Assembly: GCA_021851785.1 (NCBI GenBank)
Contig: JAJZBV010000005.1
Span: 62,001 to 126,000 of the forward strand
Length of the DNA stretch: 64,000 bases
From: Pseudomonadota bacterium
Lineage (GTDB): Bacteria; Pseudomonadota; Alphaproteobacteria; Acetobacterales; Acetobacteraceae
Reading direction: 5' to 3'
The notes beneath the pieces are model-generated. The model worked only from the letters and a program-made list of their open reading frames with translations, was not told where the DNA came from and made no database searches. Below are positions 17,312 to 26,072 of this stretch, piece by piece (the first letter of the stretch is position 1; each line of letters starts with the position of its first letter). Made by a program: the position numbers and the translations under genes.

Positions 17312-18211
17312 ATGGCCGAAAAACATATCCTCCACCTTCTGAGCCCGCTCAAACACGCGAGCCCGTTCGACGTCCACATGGCGCTCGATGCCGGCTATGA
17401 CGCCGTTCTGCCGTATACCGACGTAACCCTCGAGGATGTGACGCCGCTGGTCCAGGATGCGATCTTCTCGCGCCCGCCCAAGGCCGGTGTGCGCACCGGC
17501 ATTTTCTTTGCCGGCAAGGATGCGCTCACCGCGCTCGACATGATGGCGGCAGCGAAGAAGGCGATGGTGCCGCCTTTCATCGTCTCGCTGTTCGCCGACC
17601 CCGCCGGCTCCTTCACCACCGCCGCGGCGATGGTGGCGCGCGCCGAGAAACTGCTGAAAACCGCCCATGGCGCCGAACTCGCCGGCCAGAGCGTCGCGAT
17701 TTTCGGCGCGACCGGCGTGGTCGGCTTCGCCGCCGGCGTGATCGCCGCCCTCAACGGTGCCAACGTCACCCTGGTCGGCCATGACGGCATTGCCCGGGTG
17801 GAGACATCCGCCGCCGAGATCAGCCGCCGCTTCAAGGTTTCGGTCGCCGCCGCCGATGGCAGCACGGAAGCGCGCAAATCGGCCCTGGTCGCCGAGTCTG
17901 GGGTGGTATTCTGCGCCGGCAAGGCGGGGGTGCAGATTCTCTCCGCCGTGCAGGTCGCGACCGCGCAGAGCCTGCTCGTCGCCGCCGATGTCAACGCCGT
18001 CCCGCCCTCCGGCATCGAGGGGCTCGACGTCATGGCCGATGGCGCCCCGCTCGGCGCCGGTTCCGCGCGCGGGCTCGGCGCGCTCGCCATCGGCCAGACC
18101 AAATATCAGACCGAGTTCGGCCTGTTCCGGCGCATGATCGCGGCCGAAAAGCCGGTTGCCTTCGATTTCCGCGACGCTTTCGCGCTCGCCCGCGAACTCG
18201 TCGCGGCCTAG
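17312..18211 (+). CDS. mtdB: Methylene-tetrahydromethanopterin dehydrogenase
   Basis: 299 residues. Oxidises methylene-H4MPT to methenyl-H4MPT with NAD(P)+ in formaldehyde oxidation. The N-terminal domain opens with ILHLLSPLKHASPFDVHMALDAGYD, typical of MtdB. The Rossmann motif is FGATGVVGFAAG at about 131-142. GAGGAG stands 8 bp before ATG 17312. It lies between mptG and the ATP-grasp gene. MtdA is the related NADP enzyme that also uses tetrahydrofolate; the linkage to mch and fhc favours MtdB. Confidence 0.93.
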   Translation: MAEKHILHLLSPLKHASPFDVHMALDAGYDAVLPYTDVTLEDVTPLVQDAIFSRPPKAGVRTGIFFAGKDALTALDMMAAAKKAMVPPFIVSLFADPAGSFTTAAAMVARAEKLLKTAHGAELAGQSVAIFGATGVVGFAAGVIAALNGANVTLVGHDGIARVETSAAEISRRFKVSVAAADGSTEARKSALVAESGVVFCAGKAGVQILSAVQVATAQSLLVAADVNAVPPSGIEGLDVMADGAPLGAGSARGLGALAIGQTKYQTEFGLFRRMIAAEKPVAFDFRDAFALARELVAA

Positions 18212-18224
18212 CCATCAGAGCGGC

Positions 18225-19367
18225 ATGGCCGGGCGGAAACCGGGCGCGGTGATGGTCGTCGGGCTCTCCGCCCGGGCGCTGGCGATGGCGGCGCGGCGGG
18301 CGGGCCTGGTGCCCTTCGCCGTCGATCTCTTTGCCGATGCCGATACAAGGGCGCTTGCCGCCGCCTATCGCCAGGTGCCGGGCGATGGCGCCGGCGGGCT
18401 CGAGCCGGACGCCCTCGCCGGCGCGGCCGAAAGTCTCGCGCGTGCCGCCCACGAAGCCGGCCACGCGCTCGCCGGCCTCATCTACGCGAACGGCTTCGAA
18501 GCCGCGCCGGCGACCCTCGCTTGCCTCGGCAGACAATGGACGCTGCTCGGCAATTCGCCGGAAACCCTGGCGAAACTCAAAAATCCGCGCGTTTTCGCCG
18601 CGCTTTGCCGCAACGCCGGCATTCCTCACCCGCCCCCCCGCTTTGCCCCGGCGCCGGACGCGCAGTGGCTGGAGAAGCGGATCGGCGCCGCCGGCGGTGG
18701 CCATATCCGCGTCGTCCCCGCCGGCACCCGGCCGCGTCCCGGCCATTATCTCCAGCGCCGCTGGCCCGGGCGGCCCGTCTCCGCCTTGTTCGTCGCCAAT
18801 GGCCACGCCGCGATGCCTTTGTTTTTCAGCGCGCAATGGCCCGATCCCGCGCCCGAGGCGCCGTTTCGCTACGGTGGCGCGGTGCGCCCGGCGGCGATCG
18901 CGCCGAGGGTCGCGGCGCGGCTGGAGGCCGCGATCGCCGCGATCACCGCAGCCGCCGGCCTGGTCGGCCTCAACAGCGCCGATTTCCTGCTCGATGGCGA
19001 GGATTGGGCGCTGCTGGAGATTAATCCGCGTCCCGGCGCGACCCTCGATCTCGCGCCGCGCGAGGCGCTAGCCTGGCATCTCGCGAGCCTCCGCGGCCAG
19101 CTTCCGGCGCGGCACCTGACGCCGGGGGATTCGACACTGGGGCGGGCGGGTGCCGCGGCGATTTTCTATGCGCCCCGCCGGATCAGCGTCGATGCCGCCT
19201 TCTCCTGGCCGGATTGGACGATGGACCGGCCGGCGCCGGGGACGGAAATCGCCGCCGGCGCCCCCTTCTGCTCGCTCCGCGCTCAGGGCCACAGCGCGGA
19301 AGCCGCCCTCGCCCGCCTCGGCCAACGCATGAAACGCCTCGCAACCCGCGCGGAGAAAGCGCCATGA
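18225..19367 (+). CDS. ATP-grasp protein of the H4MPT gene cluster
   Basis: 380 residues. An N-terminal Rossmann-like half (MVVGLSARALAMAARRAGL) is followed by an ATP-grasp core: GGGHIRVV, the YLQRRWPGRPVS strand, then VGLNSADFLLDGEDWALLEINPRPGATLD, which holds the metal-binding Glu-x-Asn of the family. The stop overlaps the mch start (ATGA). ATP-grasp proteins of this kind recur beside H4MPT genes in methylotrophs, and archaea use ATP-grasp ligases to add glutamates to H4MPT. A ligase step in making or tailoring the cofactor is therefore a reasonable inference but is not shown. Confidence 0.8.
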   Translation: MAGRKPGAVMVVGLSARALAMAARRAGLVPFAVDLFADADTRALAAAYRQVPGDGAGGLEPDALAGAAESLARAAHEAGHALAGLIYANGFEAAPATLACLGRQWTLLGNSPETLAKLKNPRVFAALCRNAGIPHPPPRFAPAPDAQWLEKRIGAAGGGHIRVVPAGTRPRPGHYLQRRWPGRPVSALFVANGHAAMPLFFSAQWPDPAPEAPFRYGGAVRPAAIAPRVAARLEAAIAAITAAAGLVGLNSADFLLDGEDWALLEINPRPGATLDLAPREALAWHLASLRGQLPARHLTPGDSTLGRAGAAAIFYAPRRISVDAAFSWPDWTMDRPAPGTEIAAGAPFCSLRAQGHSAEAALARLGQRMKRLATRAEKAP

Positions 19368-20362
19368 CCCCTCTTTTCAGCCTCAACCAAATGGCCTGGG
19401 ATCTGTTTACCGCGCTCGAGCGTGACGCCGCGACGCTTCGCCTCGGCCTTGCGCGCGGCGCGCTCGGCGAGCGTCTGATCGATGCCGGCAGCGCTTATGC
19501 TGGCGGGATCGGGGCTGGCGGGATCGGGTCTGGTGGGATCGGGTCTGGCGGGATCGAGGCCGGGCGCCGCATCGCCGAGATCTGTCTCGGCGGGCTCGGG
19601 CGTGTCAGCCTGATCTCCGACGCCACCCAGACGCGCTGGCCGCTGACCCTCAGCGTTGCCTCCTCGCAGCCGGTGCTCGCATGCCTTGCCAGCCAGTATG
19701 CCGGCTGGAGCCTCCAGGAGGGCAAATTCTTCGCGCTCGGTTCGGGGCCGGCGCGGGCGCTGGCGCGCAAGGAGGCCTTGTTCGCGGAACTCGATTACCG
19801 GGATCAGGCCGAGCACGCGGTGCTCGTGCTGGAGAGCGCCAAGCCGCCGCCCGCCGCCATCGTCGAGAAGGTCGCCTCCGATTGCGGCGTCGCGCCGGAC
19901 CATCTCGGGGTCATCTACGCCCCGACGCAAAGCCTCGCCGGCTCCGTCCAAGTGGTGGCGCGGGTTCTCGAAGTCGCGCTGCACAAGGCGCATGAGCACC
20001 ATTTCCCGCTCGATCGCATCCGGGATGGCGCCGCCGCAGCCCCGCTCGCGCCGCCGCATCCGGATTTCGTCACCGCCATGGGCCGCACCAACGACGCCAT
20101 CATCTTCGGCGGCCGCGTCCACCTCTTCGTCACCGGGCCGGAAGCCGCCGCCCGCGATCTCGCCGAACACCTGCCCTCCAGCACCTCGCGCGACTACGGC
20201 AAACCCTTCGCCGATATCTTCCGCGCCGCCAAAGGCGATTTCTACGCCATCGACGGCGCCCTTTTCAGCCCCGCCGCGGCGCTGGTCACCGCGCTGGAAA
20301 CCGGCAGAACCTTCCACAGCGGCCAGATCAACCCGATCGCGCTCGATGCCTCCTTTGCCTGA
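19364..20362 (+). CDS. mch: Methenyl-H4MPT cyclohydrolase
   Basis: 332 residues. Converts methenyl-H4MPT to N5-formyl-H4MPT, the step between MtdB and the Fhc complex. Family features include SLNQMAWDLF at the start, LASQYAGWSL, FALGSGPARALA, DYRDQAEHAVLVLE and the C-terminal GRTFHSGQINP. The unusual part is at residues 46-65: four tandem pentapeptides (AGGIG, AGGIG, SGGIG, SGGIE) encoded by a 15-bp repeat, lying just before the EAGRRIAEICLGG segment. It looks like an expanded surface loop. A long hairpin follows the stop codon. Confidence 0.94.
   Translation: MTPLFSLNQMAWDLFTALERDAATLRLGLARGALGERLIDAGSAYAGGIGAGGIGSGGIGSGGIEAGRRIAEICLGGLGRVSLISDATQTRWPLTLSVASSQPVLACLASQYAGWSLQEGKFFALGSGPARALARKEALFAELDYRDQAEHAVLVLESAKPPPAAIVEKVASDCGVAPDHLGVIYAPTQSLAGSVQVVARVLEVALHKAHEHHFPLDRIRDGAAAAPLAPPHPDFVTAMGRTNDAIIFGGRVHLFVTGPEAAARDLAEHLPSSTSRDYGKPFADIFRAAKGDFYAIDGALFSPAAALVTALETGRTFHSGQINPIALDASFA
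19499..19558 (+). repeat. mch: 15-bp tandem repeat, four units, inside mch
   Basis: GCTGGCGGGATCGGG (twice), TCTGGTGGGATCGGG and TCTGGCGGGATCGAG follow without gaps and in frame. They encode (A/S)GGI(G/E) four times. Confidence 0.9.
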
Positions 20363-20367
20363 GCAAC

Positions 20368-20414
20368 GCGCGGCGCCTGGGGTGAGTGCCTAAAAAACAG
20401 GCGAAACGCCGCGC
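20368..20414 (+). terminator. Long stem-loop after mch
   Basis: GCGCGGCG (20368-20375) pairs with CGCCGCGC (20407-20414), and inside it CCTG (20376-20379) pairs with CAGG (20398-20401). No T-run follows, so it may be a processing or weak termination structure separating the C1 operon from the urea operon. Confidence 0.45.
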
Positions 20415-20465
20415 CCAACGGCCGTGTCCGGCGCCAGCGCGGTGATCACGCGCTCCGGCGCCGCG

Positions 20466-20481
20466 TGGCACGCCCGTTGCA
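20466..20481 (+). promoter_or_regulatory. Sigma-54 (RpoN) promoter of the urea operon
   Basis: TGGCACG, four bases, TTGCA: an exact match to the -24/-12 consensus TGGCACG-N4-TTGCW. It lies about 98 bp before the urtA ATG, with transcription expected near 20492. An imperfect palindrome around GTGATCAC (near 20442-20449) lies just upstream and could be an activator site, though it is not a clear NtrC match. Confidence 0.75.
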
Positions 20482-20520
20482 CTTCTCCGTCCGTTGGTCT
20501 CGCGTCGGCGGCCCGGACTG

Positions 20521-20565
20521 GTCGTAGGAACCCTGGTCGTAGAAACGTTGGCCGTAGGAACAAAA
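20521..20565 (+). repeat. 15-bp tandem repeat, three units, in the urtA leader
   Basis: GTCGTAGGAACCCTG, GTCGTAGAAACGTTG and GCCGTAGGAACAAAA are consecutive. They lie in the transcribed leader between the sigma-54 promoter and the urtA ribosome site. Confidence 0.75.
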
Positions 20566-20578
20566 GGGAAGAAAAACG

Positions 20579-21910
20579 ATGGCAAATGATGATTTGTCTC
20601 TCACGCGCCGGCGGTTTGGCGGGCTTGGCATGGCGGCCATGGCGGCGGCGACACTCGGGGGGGGGAAGCTCGCCACCTCGGCCGCGCGTGCCGCCGAAAG
20701 CGGGCCGATCAAGATCGGTATCCTGCATTCGCTTTCCGGCACCATGGCGATCAGCGAAACGACGCTGAAGGACGTCATGCTGATGCTGATCGAGGAGCAG
20801 AACAAGAAGGGTGGCGTGCTCGGGCGGAAACTGGTGCCGGTGGTCGTCGATCCCGCGTCGAACTGGCCGCTTTTCGCCGAGAAGGCGCGCGGGCTTTTGA
20901 CCTCCGACAAATGCGCCGCGGTGTTCGGCTGCTGGACCAGCGTTTCGCGCAAATCGGTGCTGCCGGTGTTCGAGGAGCTGAACGGCCTGCTCTTCTATCC
21001 GGTGCAGTATGAAGGCCAGGAATGCAGCCGCAATGTCGTCTATACCGGCGCCGCGCCGAACCAGCAGGCGATCCCGGCGGTCGATTACCTGATGCAGGAG
21101 GATAAGGTCCAGCGCTGGGTTCTCGCCGGCACCGATTATGTCTATCCCCGCACCACCAATCAGATTCTCGAATCCTATCTCAAGAGCAAGGGTGTCGCAG
21201 CAGGCGACATCATGATCAACTACACGCCCTTCGGTCATTCCGACTGGCAGAACATCGTCGCGCAGATCAAGCAATTCGGCTCGGCGGGCAAGAAGACCGC
21301 GGTCGTCTCGACGATCAATGGCGACGCCAATGTGCCGTTCTACAAGGAACTCGGCAATCAGGGCATCAAGGCGACCGACATCCCCGTCGTTGCCTTCAGC
21401 GTCGGCGAGGAGGAACTCGCCGGCATGGATACCAAGCCGCTGGTCGGGCATCTCGCGGCGTGGAACTATTTCATGAGCGTCGATACGCCAGAGAACAAGG
21501 CGTTCATCAAGAAATGGCATGAATTCATCAAGAATCCGAAGCGCACGACGAATGATCCGATGGAGGCGCATTACATCGGGTTCAATATGTGGGTCAAAGC
21601 GGTGCAGAAGGCCGGCACCACCGACACCAACGCGGTGATCGACGCGCTGGTCGGCGTTTCCGTCCCGAATCTTTCTGGTGGCTACTCGACCCTGATGGGC
21701 AACCATCACATCACCAAGCCGGTGCTGATCGGGGAAATCCAGGATGACGGCCAGTTCAACATCGTCTCGCGGACACCGGGTCTGGTGGTCGCGCAGGAAT
21801 GGTCTCCTTACGTCGCCGAGACCAAGGATCTGATCGGCGATTGGCGGGCGCCGCTTTCCTGCGGCAATTTCAACGTCAAAACCGGCAAATGCGGCGGCGC
21901 GAGCAAATAA
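20579..21910 (+). CDS. urtA: Urea ABC transporter substrate-binding protein
   Basis: 443 residues. The N-terminus has a twin-arginine signal (TRRRFGGLGMAA) followed by an Ala-rich cleavage region, so it is probably exported folded by Tat. The mature part is a type I periplasmic-binding fold of the amide/urea class: KIGILHSLSGTMAISE, VFGCWTSVSRKSVLPVFE, LFYPVQYEGQECSRN and a conserved Cys-containing C-terminus. It binds urea in the periplasm for UrtBC. AAGGGAAG stands before the ATG. First gene of urtABCDE-ureDABCEFG behind a sigma-54 promoter. Confidence 0.95.
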   Translation: MANDDLSLTRRRFGGLGMAAMAAATLGGGKLATSAARAAESGPIKIGILHSLSGTMAISETTLKDVMLMLIEEQNKKGGVLGRKLVPVVVDPASNWPLFAEKARGLLTSDKCAAVFGCWTSVSRKSVLPVFEELNGLLFYPVQYEGQECSRNVVYTGAAPNQQAIPAVDYLMQEDKVQRWVLAGTDYVYPRTTNQILESYLKSKGVAAGDIMINYTPFGHSDWQNIVAQIKQFGSAGKKTAVVSTINGDANVPFYKELGNQGIKATDIPVVAFSVGEEELAGMDTKPLVGHLAAWNYFMSVDTPENKAFIKKWHEFIKNPKRTTNDPMEAHYIGFNMWVKAVQKAGTTDTNAVIDALVGVSVPNLSGGYSTLMGNHHITKPVLIGEIQDDGQFNIVSRTPGLVVAQEWSPYVAETKDLIGDWRAPLSCGNFNVKTGKCGGASK

Positions 21911-21915
21911 CCGCC

Positions 21916-23496
21916 ATGCGTTTTGCCCTCCTCCTTCTGGGCCTCGTCCTCCTGCCCGTGCTCGCGCGGGCAGGAGAGCCGACCGACGCCTTCAGTGCCT
22001 TTTCCTCAGGCGATTACGACGCGATGGCGGCGGCGGTGACGGAGCTTGCCGTCTCCGGCGATCCGCGTGCCGGCGCCGTGATCACCGCGCTGCAGGCGGG
22101 ACGGCTCTATGCCAACGCGGCGGGACAACTCCTCATCCGTGAAGCGGACGGCAGCTTTCGTGATATCGCGAGCGGCAAGCCGGCGACGGTCGATGAGGAC
22201 GACGTCCGAAAAATCCGCATGAACAACGCCGTCCGCCGCGCCGCCGACGCGGCGCAGGGCGGGCTGCGGCTCTTTGCCGCCGATCCGGCGACCCGCCGCC
22301 TCGCCGCGGCGGCGCTGTTCAAATCTCATGATCCTGCCTCTCTTCCCGCGTTGTCGCGTGCGCTGGCCAAGGAGCAGGATCCCTCGGTGCGCGCGCTGAT
22401 GGCCGAGGCCGAGGCCGCGGCGATGGTGATGAGCGCGGATGCGCCGGAGGCAAAAAAGCTTGCTGCCATCGCCATCATTCGCGCGCGCGGCGATCTCGAT
22501 GCGAGCGCGCTCCTGGCATCGATCCCGAACCCGACCCCGGCGGTTGCCGCCGCCGCGCATGACGGCGTCGTCGCCATTCAGCGCGTTCTGCAATTATGGG
22601 ATGTGCTGGAGAGCGTGTTTTATGGTCTCAGCCTCGGTTCCGTCCTGCTGCTGGCGGCGATCGGATTGGCGATCACCTTCGGCGTCATGGGCGTGATCAA
22701 CATGGCGCATGGCGAGATGGTGATGATCGGCGCCTATGTGACTTTCGTTGTCCAGGACGTCATCCGCAGCGAGGCGCCTTCTCTGTTCGGGGCGAGCGTG
22801 CTGATCGCCGCCCCACTTGCATTTGCGGTCGCCGGGGTGATCGGCATCGCGATCGAGCGCAGCTTGATCCGCTTTCTCTATGGCCGTCCGCTCGAAACCC
22901 TGCTCGCGACATGGGGATTGAGCCTGGTTCTCCAACAAGCGGTGCGGTCGATTTTCGGCCCGACCAATCGTGAGGTCGGAACCCCCTCCTGGATGAGCGG
23001 CGCGGTGCCGCTCGGCGGGCTCACCATCACGCTCAATCGGCTTACCATCATCGCTTTCGCCATTCTGGTGTTCGCCGCCCTGATGGCGTTGCTGCGCTAC
23101 ACCGCGCTCGGCCTCAAGATGCGCGCGGTGACACAGAACCGGGCGATGGCGGCGGCGATGGGCATTCGCACGCCGTGGATCGACGCGCTCACTTTCGGCC
23201 TCGGCTCCGGCATTGCCGGCATGGCCGGGGTGGCCTTGAGCCAGATCGACAATGTCAGCCCCAATCTCGGCCAAAGCTACATCATCGACAGTTTCATGGT
23301 GGTGGTGTTCGGCGGCGTCGGCAATCTCTGGGGCACCGCGCTCGGGGCGTTGCTGCTCGGCGTCGTCAATAAATTTTTGGAGCCCGTCGCCGGTGCCGTG
23401 CTTGGCAAGATCGCGGTCCTGGTCCTGGTGATCCTGTTCATCCAGAGGCGTCCACGCGGATTGTTCCCGCTCAAGGGCCGGGCAGCGGAAGCATGA
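21916..23496 (+). CDS. urtB: Urea ABC transporter permease UrtB
   Basis: 526 residues. An N-terminal signal (MRFALLLLGLVLLPVLARA) leads a periplasmic part of about 200 residues, partly alpha-helical and HEAT-like, typical of long proteobacterial UrtB. The permease domain starts near residue 235 (VFYGLSLGSVLLLAAIGLAITFGVMGVINMAHGE) and has several membrane segments and the GGVGNLWGT loop. ATG 21916 is 5 bp after the urtA stop. The stop overlaps the start of urtC (ATGA). Confidence 0.94.
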   Translation: MRFALLLLGLVLLPVLARAGEPTDAFSAFSSGDYDAMAAAVTELAVSGDPRAGAVITALQAGRLYANAAGQLLIREADGSFRDIASGKPATVDEDDVRKIRMNNAVRRAADAAQGGLRLFAADPATRRLAAAALFKSHDPASLPALSRALAKEQDPSVRALMAEAEAAAMVMSADAPEAKKLAAIAIIRARGDLDASALLASIPNPTPAVAAAAHDGVVAIQRVLQLWDVLESVFYGLSLGSVLLLAAIGLAITFGVMGVINMAHGEMVMIGAYVTFVVQDVIRSEAPSLFGASVLIAAPLAFAVAGVIGIAIERSLIRFLYGRPLETLLATWGLSLVLQQAVRSIFGPTNREVGTPSWMSGAVPLGGLTITLNRLTIIAFAILVFAALMALLRYTALGLKMRAVTQNRAMAAAMGIRTPWIDALTFGLGSGIAGMAGVALSQIDNVSPNLGQSYIIDSFMVVVFGGVGNLWGTALGALLLGVVNKFLEPVAGAVLGKIAVLVLVILFIQRRPRGLFPLKGRAAEA

Positions 23497-24602
23497 CGCG
23501 CGGTTCGTTCGCGACTTTCACCCCGCCGGCTCTTGTGCTCGCGATCGCGGCGCTCTTGGTTGCCGGCAATGTCGCGCTGCCGCCATCCTCGCCGCTGCAT
23601 GTGTCGATTTTCGTGATTTCGCTCGCCGGGAAATATCTCTCCTATGCGATGCTCGCTCTGGCACTCGATCTCGTGTGGGGCTATGCCGGGATTCTCAGCC
23701 TCGGCCACGCCGCGTTTTTCGCCCTCGGCGGCTATGCGATGGGCATGTATCTCATGCGTGAGATCGGCACCCGCGGCGTCTATGGCAATGCGACGCTGCC
23801 CGATTTCATGGTGTTTCTCAACTGGACCGAACTGCCCTGGTACTGGCACGGCTTTCATCATTTCGCATTCGCCGCTCTCATGGCGCTCGTCGTGCCGGGG
23901 TCGCTCGCGCTGGTGTTCGGCTTTCTCGCCTTTCGCTCGCGGGTGTCCGGCGTCTATCTCTCGATCATCACCCAGGCGCTGACCTTCGCCCTGATGCTGG
24001 CGTTTTTCCGCAACAACATGGGGTTCGGCGGCAATAACGGCCTGACCGATTTCAAGGACATCATCGGCTACCCCCTGCAAGCGGATGGCACCCGCGATGG
24101 CCTGCTGCTCGCGACGGCGCTTTTGCTTTCTCTCGCCTTCCTATGCGCACGTTTCGTCGTCACCTCGCGGCTCGGCAAAATCCTGGTCGCGGTGCGCGAT
24201 GCCGAAAGCCGCACCCGCTTTCTCGGCTACCGTCCGGAATCCTACAAGCTCTTCGTCTTCGTCCTCTCCGCGATCATCGCCGGCACGGGCGGCGCGCTTT
24301 ATGTGCCCCAGGTCGGGATCATCAACCCCGGTGAGTTCTCGCCCGCCAATTCGATCGAGGCGGTGATCTGGGTCGCGGTCGGGGGGCGCGGAACGCTTGC
24401 CGGGGCCATGCTCGGCGCTGTCCTCGTCAATCTCGGGAAAACCTATTTCACCAGTGCGCTGCCGGAGTTCTGGCTCTATGCGCTCGGCGCCCTGTTCATT
24501 CTGACCACCCTCTTCCTGCCGCAAGGCCTGATCAGGATGTTTGCCCGCAAGCCCGCCGTCGCAAGGCCCGAAATTCCGTCCGCGAAGGAACGCCCGGCAT
24601 GA
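23493..24602 (+). CDS. urtC: Urea ABC transporter permease UrtC
   Basis: 369 residues with about eight to ten hydrophobic membrane segments. LivM-like features include YAMLALALDLVWGYAGILSLGHAAFFALGGYAMG and the cytoplasmic RDAESRTRFLGY coupling loop, followed by VGGRGTLAGAMLGA. It pairs with UrtB to form the inner-membrane channel. The start overlaps urtB and the stop overlaps urtD, both as ATGA. Confidence 0.95.
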   Translation: MTRGSFATFTPPALVLAIAALLVAGNVALPPSSPLHVSIFVISLAGKYLSYAMLALALDLVWGYAGILSLGHAAFFALGGYAMGMYLMREIGTRGVYGNATLPDFMVFLNWTELPWYWHGFHHFAFAALMALVVPGSLALVFGFLAFRSRVSGVYLSIITQALTFALMLAFFRNNMGFGGNNGLTDFKDIIGYPLQADGTRDGLLLATALLLSLAFLCARFVVTSRLGKILVAVRDAESRTRFLGYRPESYKLFVFVLSAIIAGTGGALYVPQVGIINPGEFSPANSIEAVIWVAVGGRGTLAGAMLGAVLVNLGKTYFTSALPEFWLYALGALFILTTLFLPQGLIRMFARKPAVARPEIPSAKERPA

Positions 24603-25360
24603 GCGGCCGCATCGGCGAAGCCTCCGACACCATCCTTTATCTCAATGGCGTCAGCGTCAGCTTCGATGGCTTTCGCGCGCTCAATAATCTCTCTCTCGTT
24701 TTGGCGCCGGGCGAGATGCGCGCGGTGATCGGCCCCAATGGAGCCGGCAAGACGACGATGATGGATGTCATCACCGGCAAAACCCGCCCCGATTCCGGGG
24801 AAGTGATCTTCCGCGCCGATACCGATCTCACCCATCTCGATGAGCCGGCGATCGCCGCACTCGGCATCGGGCGGAAATTCCAGAAACCCACGGTGTTCGA
24901 GCCGCATAGCGTCCATGACAATCTGCTGCTCGCGCTCGCCGGCAGCCGGACGCCGCGGCGCGTCCTTTTCGCCCGTGAAACGGCGGCGGAACGCGCCCGC
25001 ATCGAGGCGCTGCTCGACACCATTCGTCTGACGGAACACCGCGACCGCCGTGCCGGCGACCTCTCCCATGGCCAGAAACAATGGCTCGAAATCGGCATGT
25101 TGCTCGCCCAGGAGCCCGATCTTCTGCTCGTCGACGAACCCGTCGCCGGCATGACCGACGCCGAAACCGCCGAGACCGCGCGGCTGCTGCGCGATATCAA
25201 CCGCAGCAAGAGCGTCGTCGTCGTCGAGCACGACATGGACTTCGTCCGCGCCCTCGATGTCAAGGTGACGGTTCTGCACGAAGGTTCCGTGCTCTCCGAG
25301 GGTAGTATCGATCATGTCAGCCGCGATCCTCGGGTGATCGAGGTCTATCTCGGACGGTGA
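24599..25360 (+). CDS. urtD: Urea ABC transporter ATPase UrtD
   Basis: 253 residues, LivG-like ABC ATPase. Walker A is GPNGAGKTT, the signature region is DLSHGQKQWLEIGM, Walker B is LLLVDEPVAGM, and the H-loop is VVVEHDMDFV. It powers urea import at the cytoplasmic face with UrtE. Translationally coupled to urtC by ATGA; urtE follows after 16 bp. Confidence 0.96.
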   Translation: MSGRIGEASDTILYLNGVSVSFDGFRALNNLSLVLAPGEMRAVIGPNGAGKTTMMDVITGKTRPDSGEVIFRADTDLTHLDEPAIAALGIGRKFQKPTVFEPHSVHDNLLLALAGSRTPRRVLFARETAAERARIEALLDTIRLTEHRDRRAGDLSHGQKQWLEIGMLLAQEPDLLLVDEPVAGMTDAETAETARLLRDINRSKSVVVVEHDMDFVRALDVKVTVLHEGSVLSEGSIDHVSRDPRVIEVYLGR

Positions 25361-25376
25361 GGGAGCCGAAGCCATT

Positions 25377-26072
25377 ATGCTCGAAATCGTTGATGTCGAC
25401 TTGTATTATGGCGCGGCGGTGGCCCTGCGCGGGGTATCGTTGCGGGCGTCCCTGGGGGAGGTGACCTGCCTACTCGGGCGCAACGGCGTCGGCAAGACGA
25501 GTTTGCTGCGCGCGGTGATGGGGGCGCATGCCATCACGCGGGGCACGATCCGCTGGGAGGGCGTCGAGATCGACCGTCTCGCGCCCTATGAGCGGGCACG
25601 GCGCGGCATGGCCTATGTGCCGCAGGGACGCGATGTGTTTCCGCTGCTCACGGTGGAGGAAAATTTGGAAACCGGGTTTGCGGTTCTGCCGCGCCGCCAG
25701 CGCCGCATCGCGGACGAGATTTTCGACCTTTTCCCGGTCTTGAAAACCATGCTGCGGCGGCGCGGCGGCGATCTTTCCGGCGGTCAGCAGCAGCAACTCG
25801 CGATTGCCCGCGCGCTGGTGACGCGCCCGCGTCTTCTGGTTCTCGACGAGCCGACGGAGGGCATACAGCCCAGCATCATCAAGGATATCGGCCGTGTCAT
25901 CGGCCTGTTGCGTTCGCGTGGCGAAATGGCCATCCTGCTGGTCGAGCAGTATTTCGATTTCGCCCGCGATCTCGCGCAAAGCATCGCCGTGATGGAGCGT
26001 GGCGCGATCGTGCTCGCGGGTCGTGCCGGGGAGCTTGACCACGCCGATGTCCGCCGCCGCCTCTCTGTATGA
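25377..26072 (+). CDS. urtE: Urea ABC transporter ATPase UrtE
   Basis: 231 residues, LivF-like. Walker A is GRNGVGKTS, the signature is LSGGQQQQLAIARAL, Walker B is LLVLDEPTEGIQPS, and the H-loop is ILLVEQYFDFA. The EGIQPS sequence after Walker B is typical of the urea/branched-chain group. Its last 26 bp overlap the start of ureD, linking urea uptake directly to urease assembly in one transcript. Confidence 0.95.
   Translation: MLEIVDVDLYYGAAVALRGVSLRASLGEVTCLLGRNGVGKTSLLRAVMGAHAITRGTIRWEGVEIDRLAPYERARRGMAYVPQGRDVFPLLTVEENLETGFAVLPRRQRRIADEIFDLFPVLKTMLRRRGGDLSGGQQQQLAIARALVTRPRLLVLDEPTEGIQPSIIKDIGRVIGLLRSRGEMAILLVEQYFDFARDLAQSIAVMERGAIVLAGRAGELDHADVRRRLSV

Noticed and set aside
20427-20462. 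Repeated TCCGGCGCC with a palindrome as a definite NtrC site
   Set aside because: The palindrome does not match the usual NtrC half-sites well enough; mentioned only as a possible activator site.
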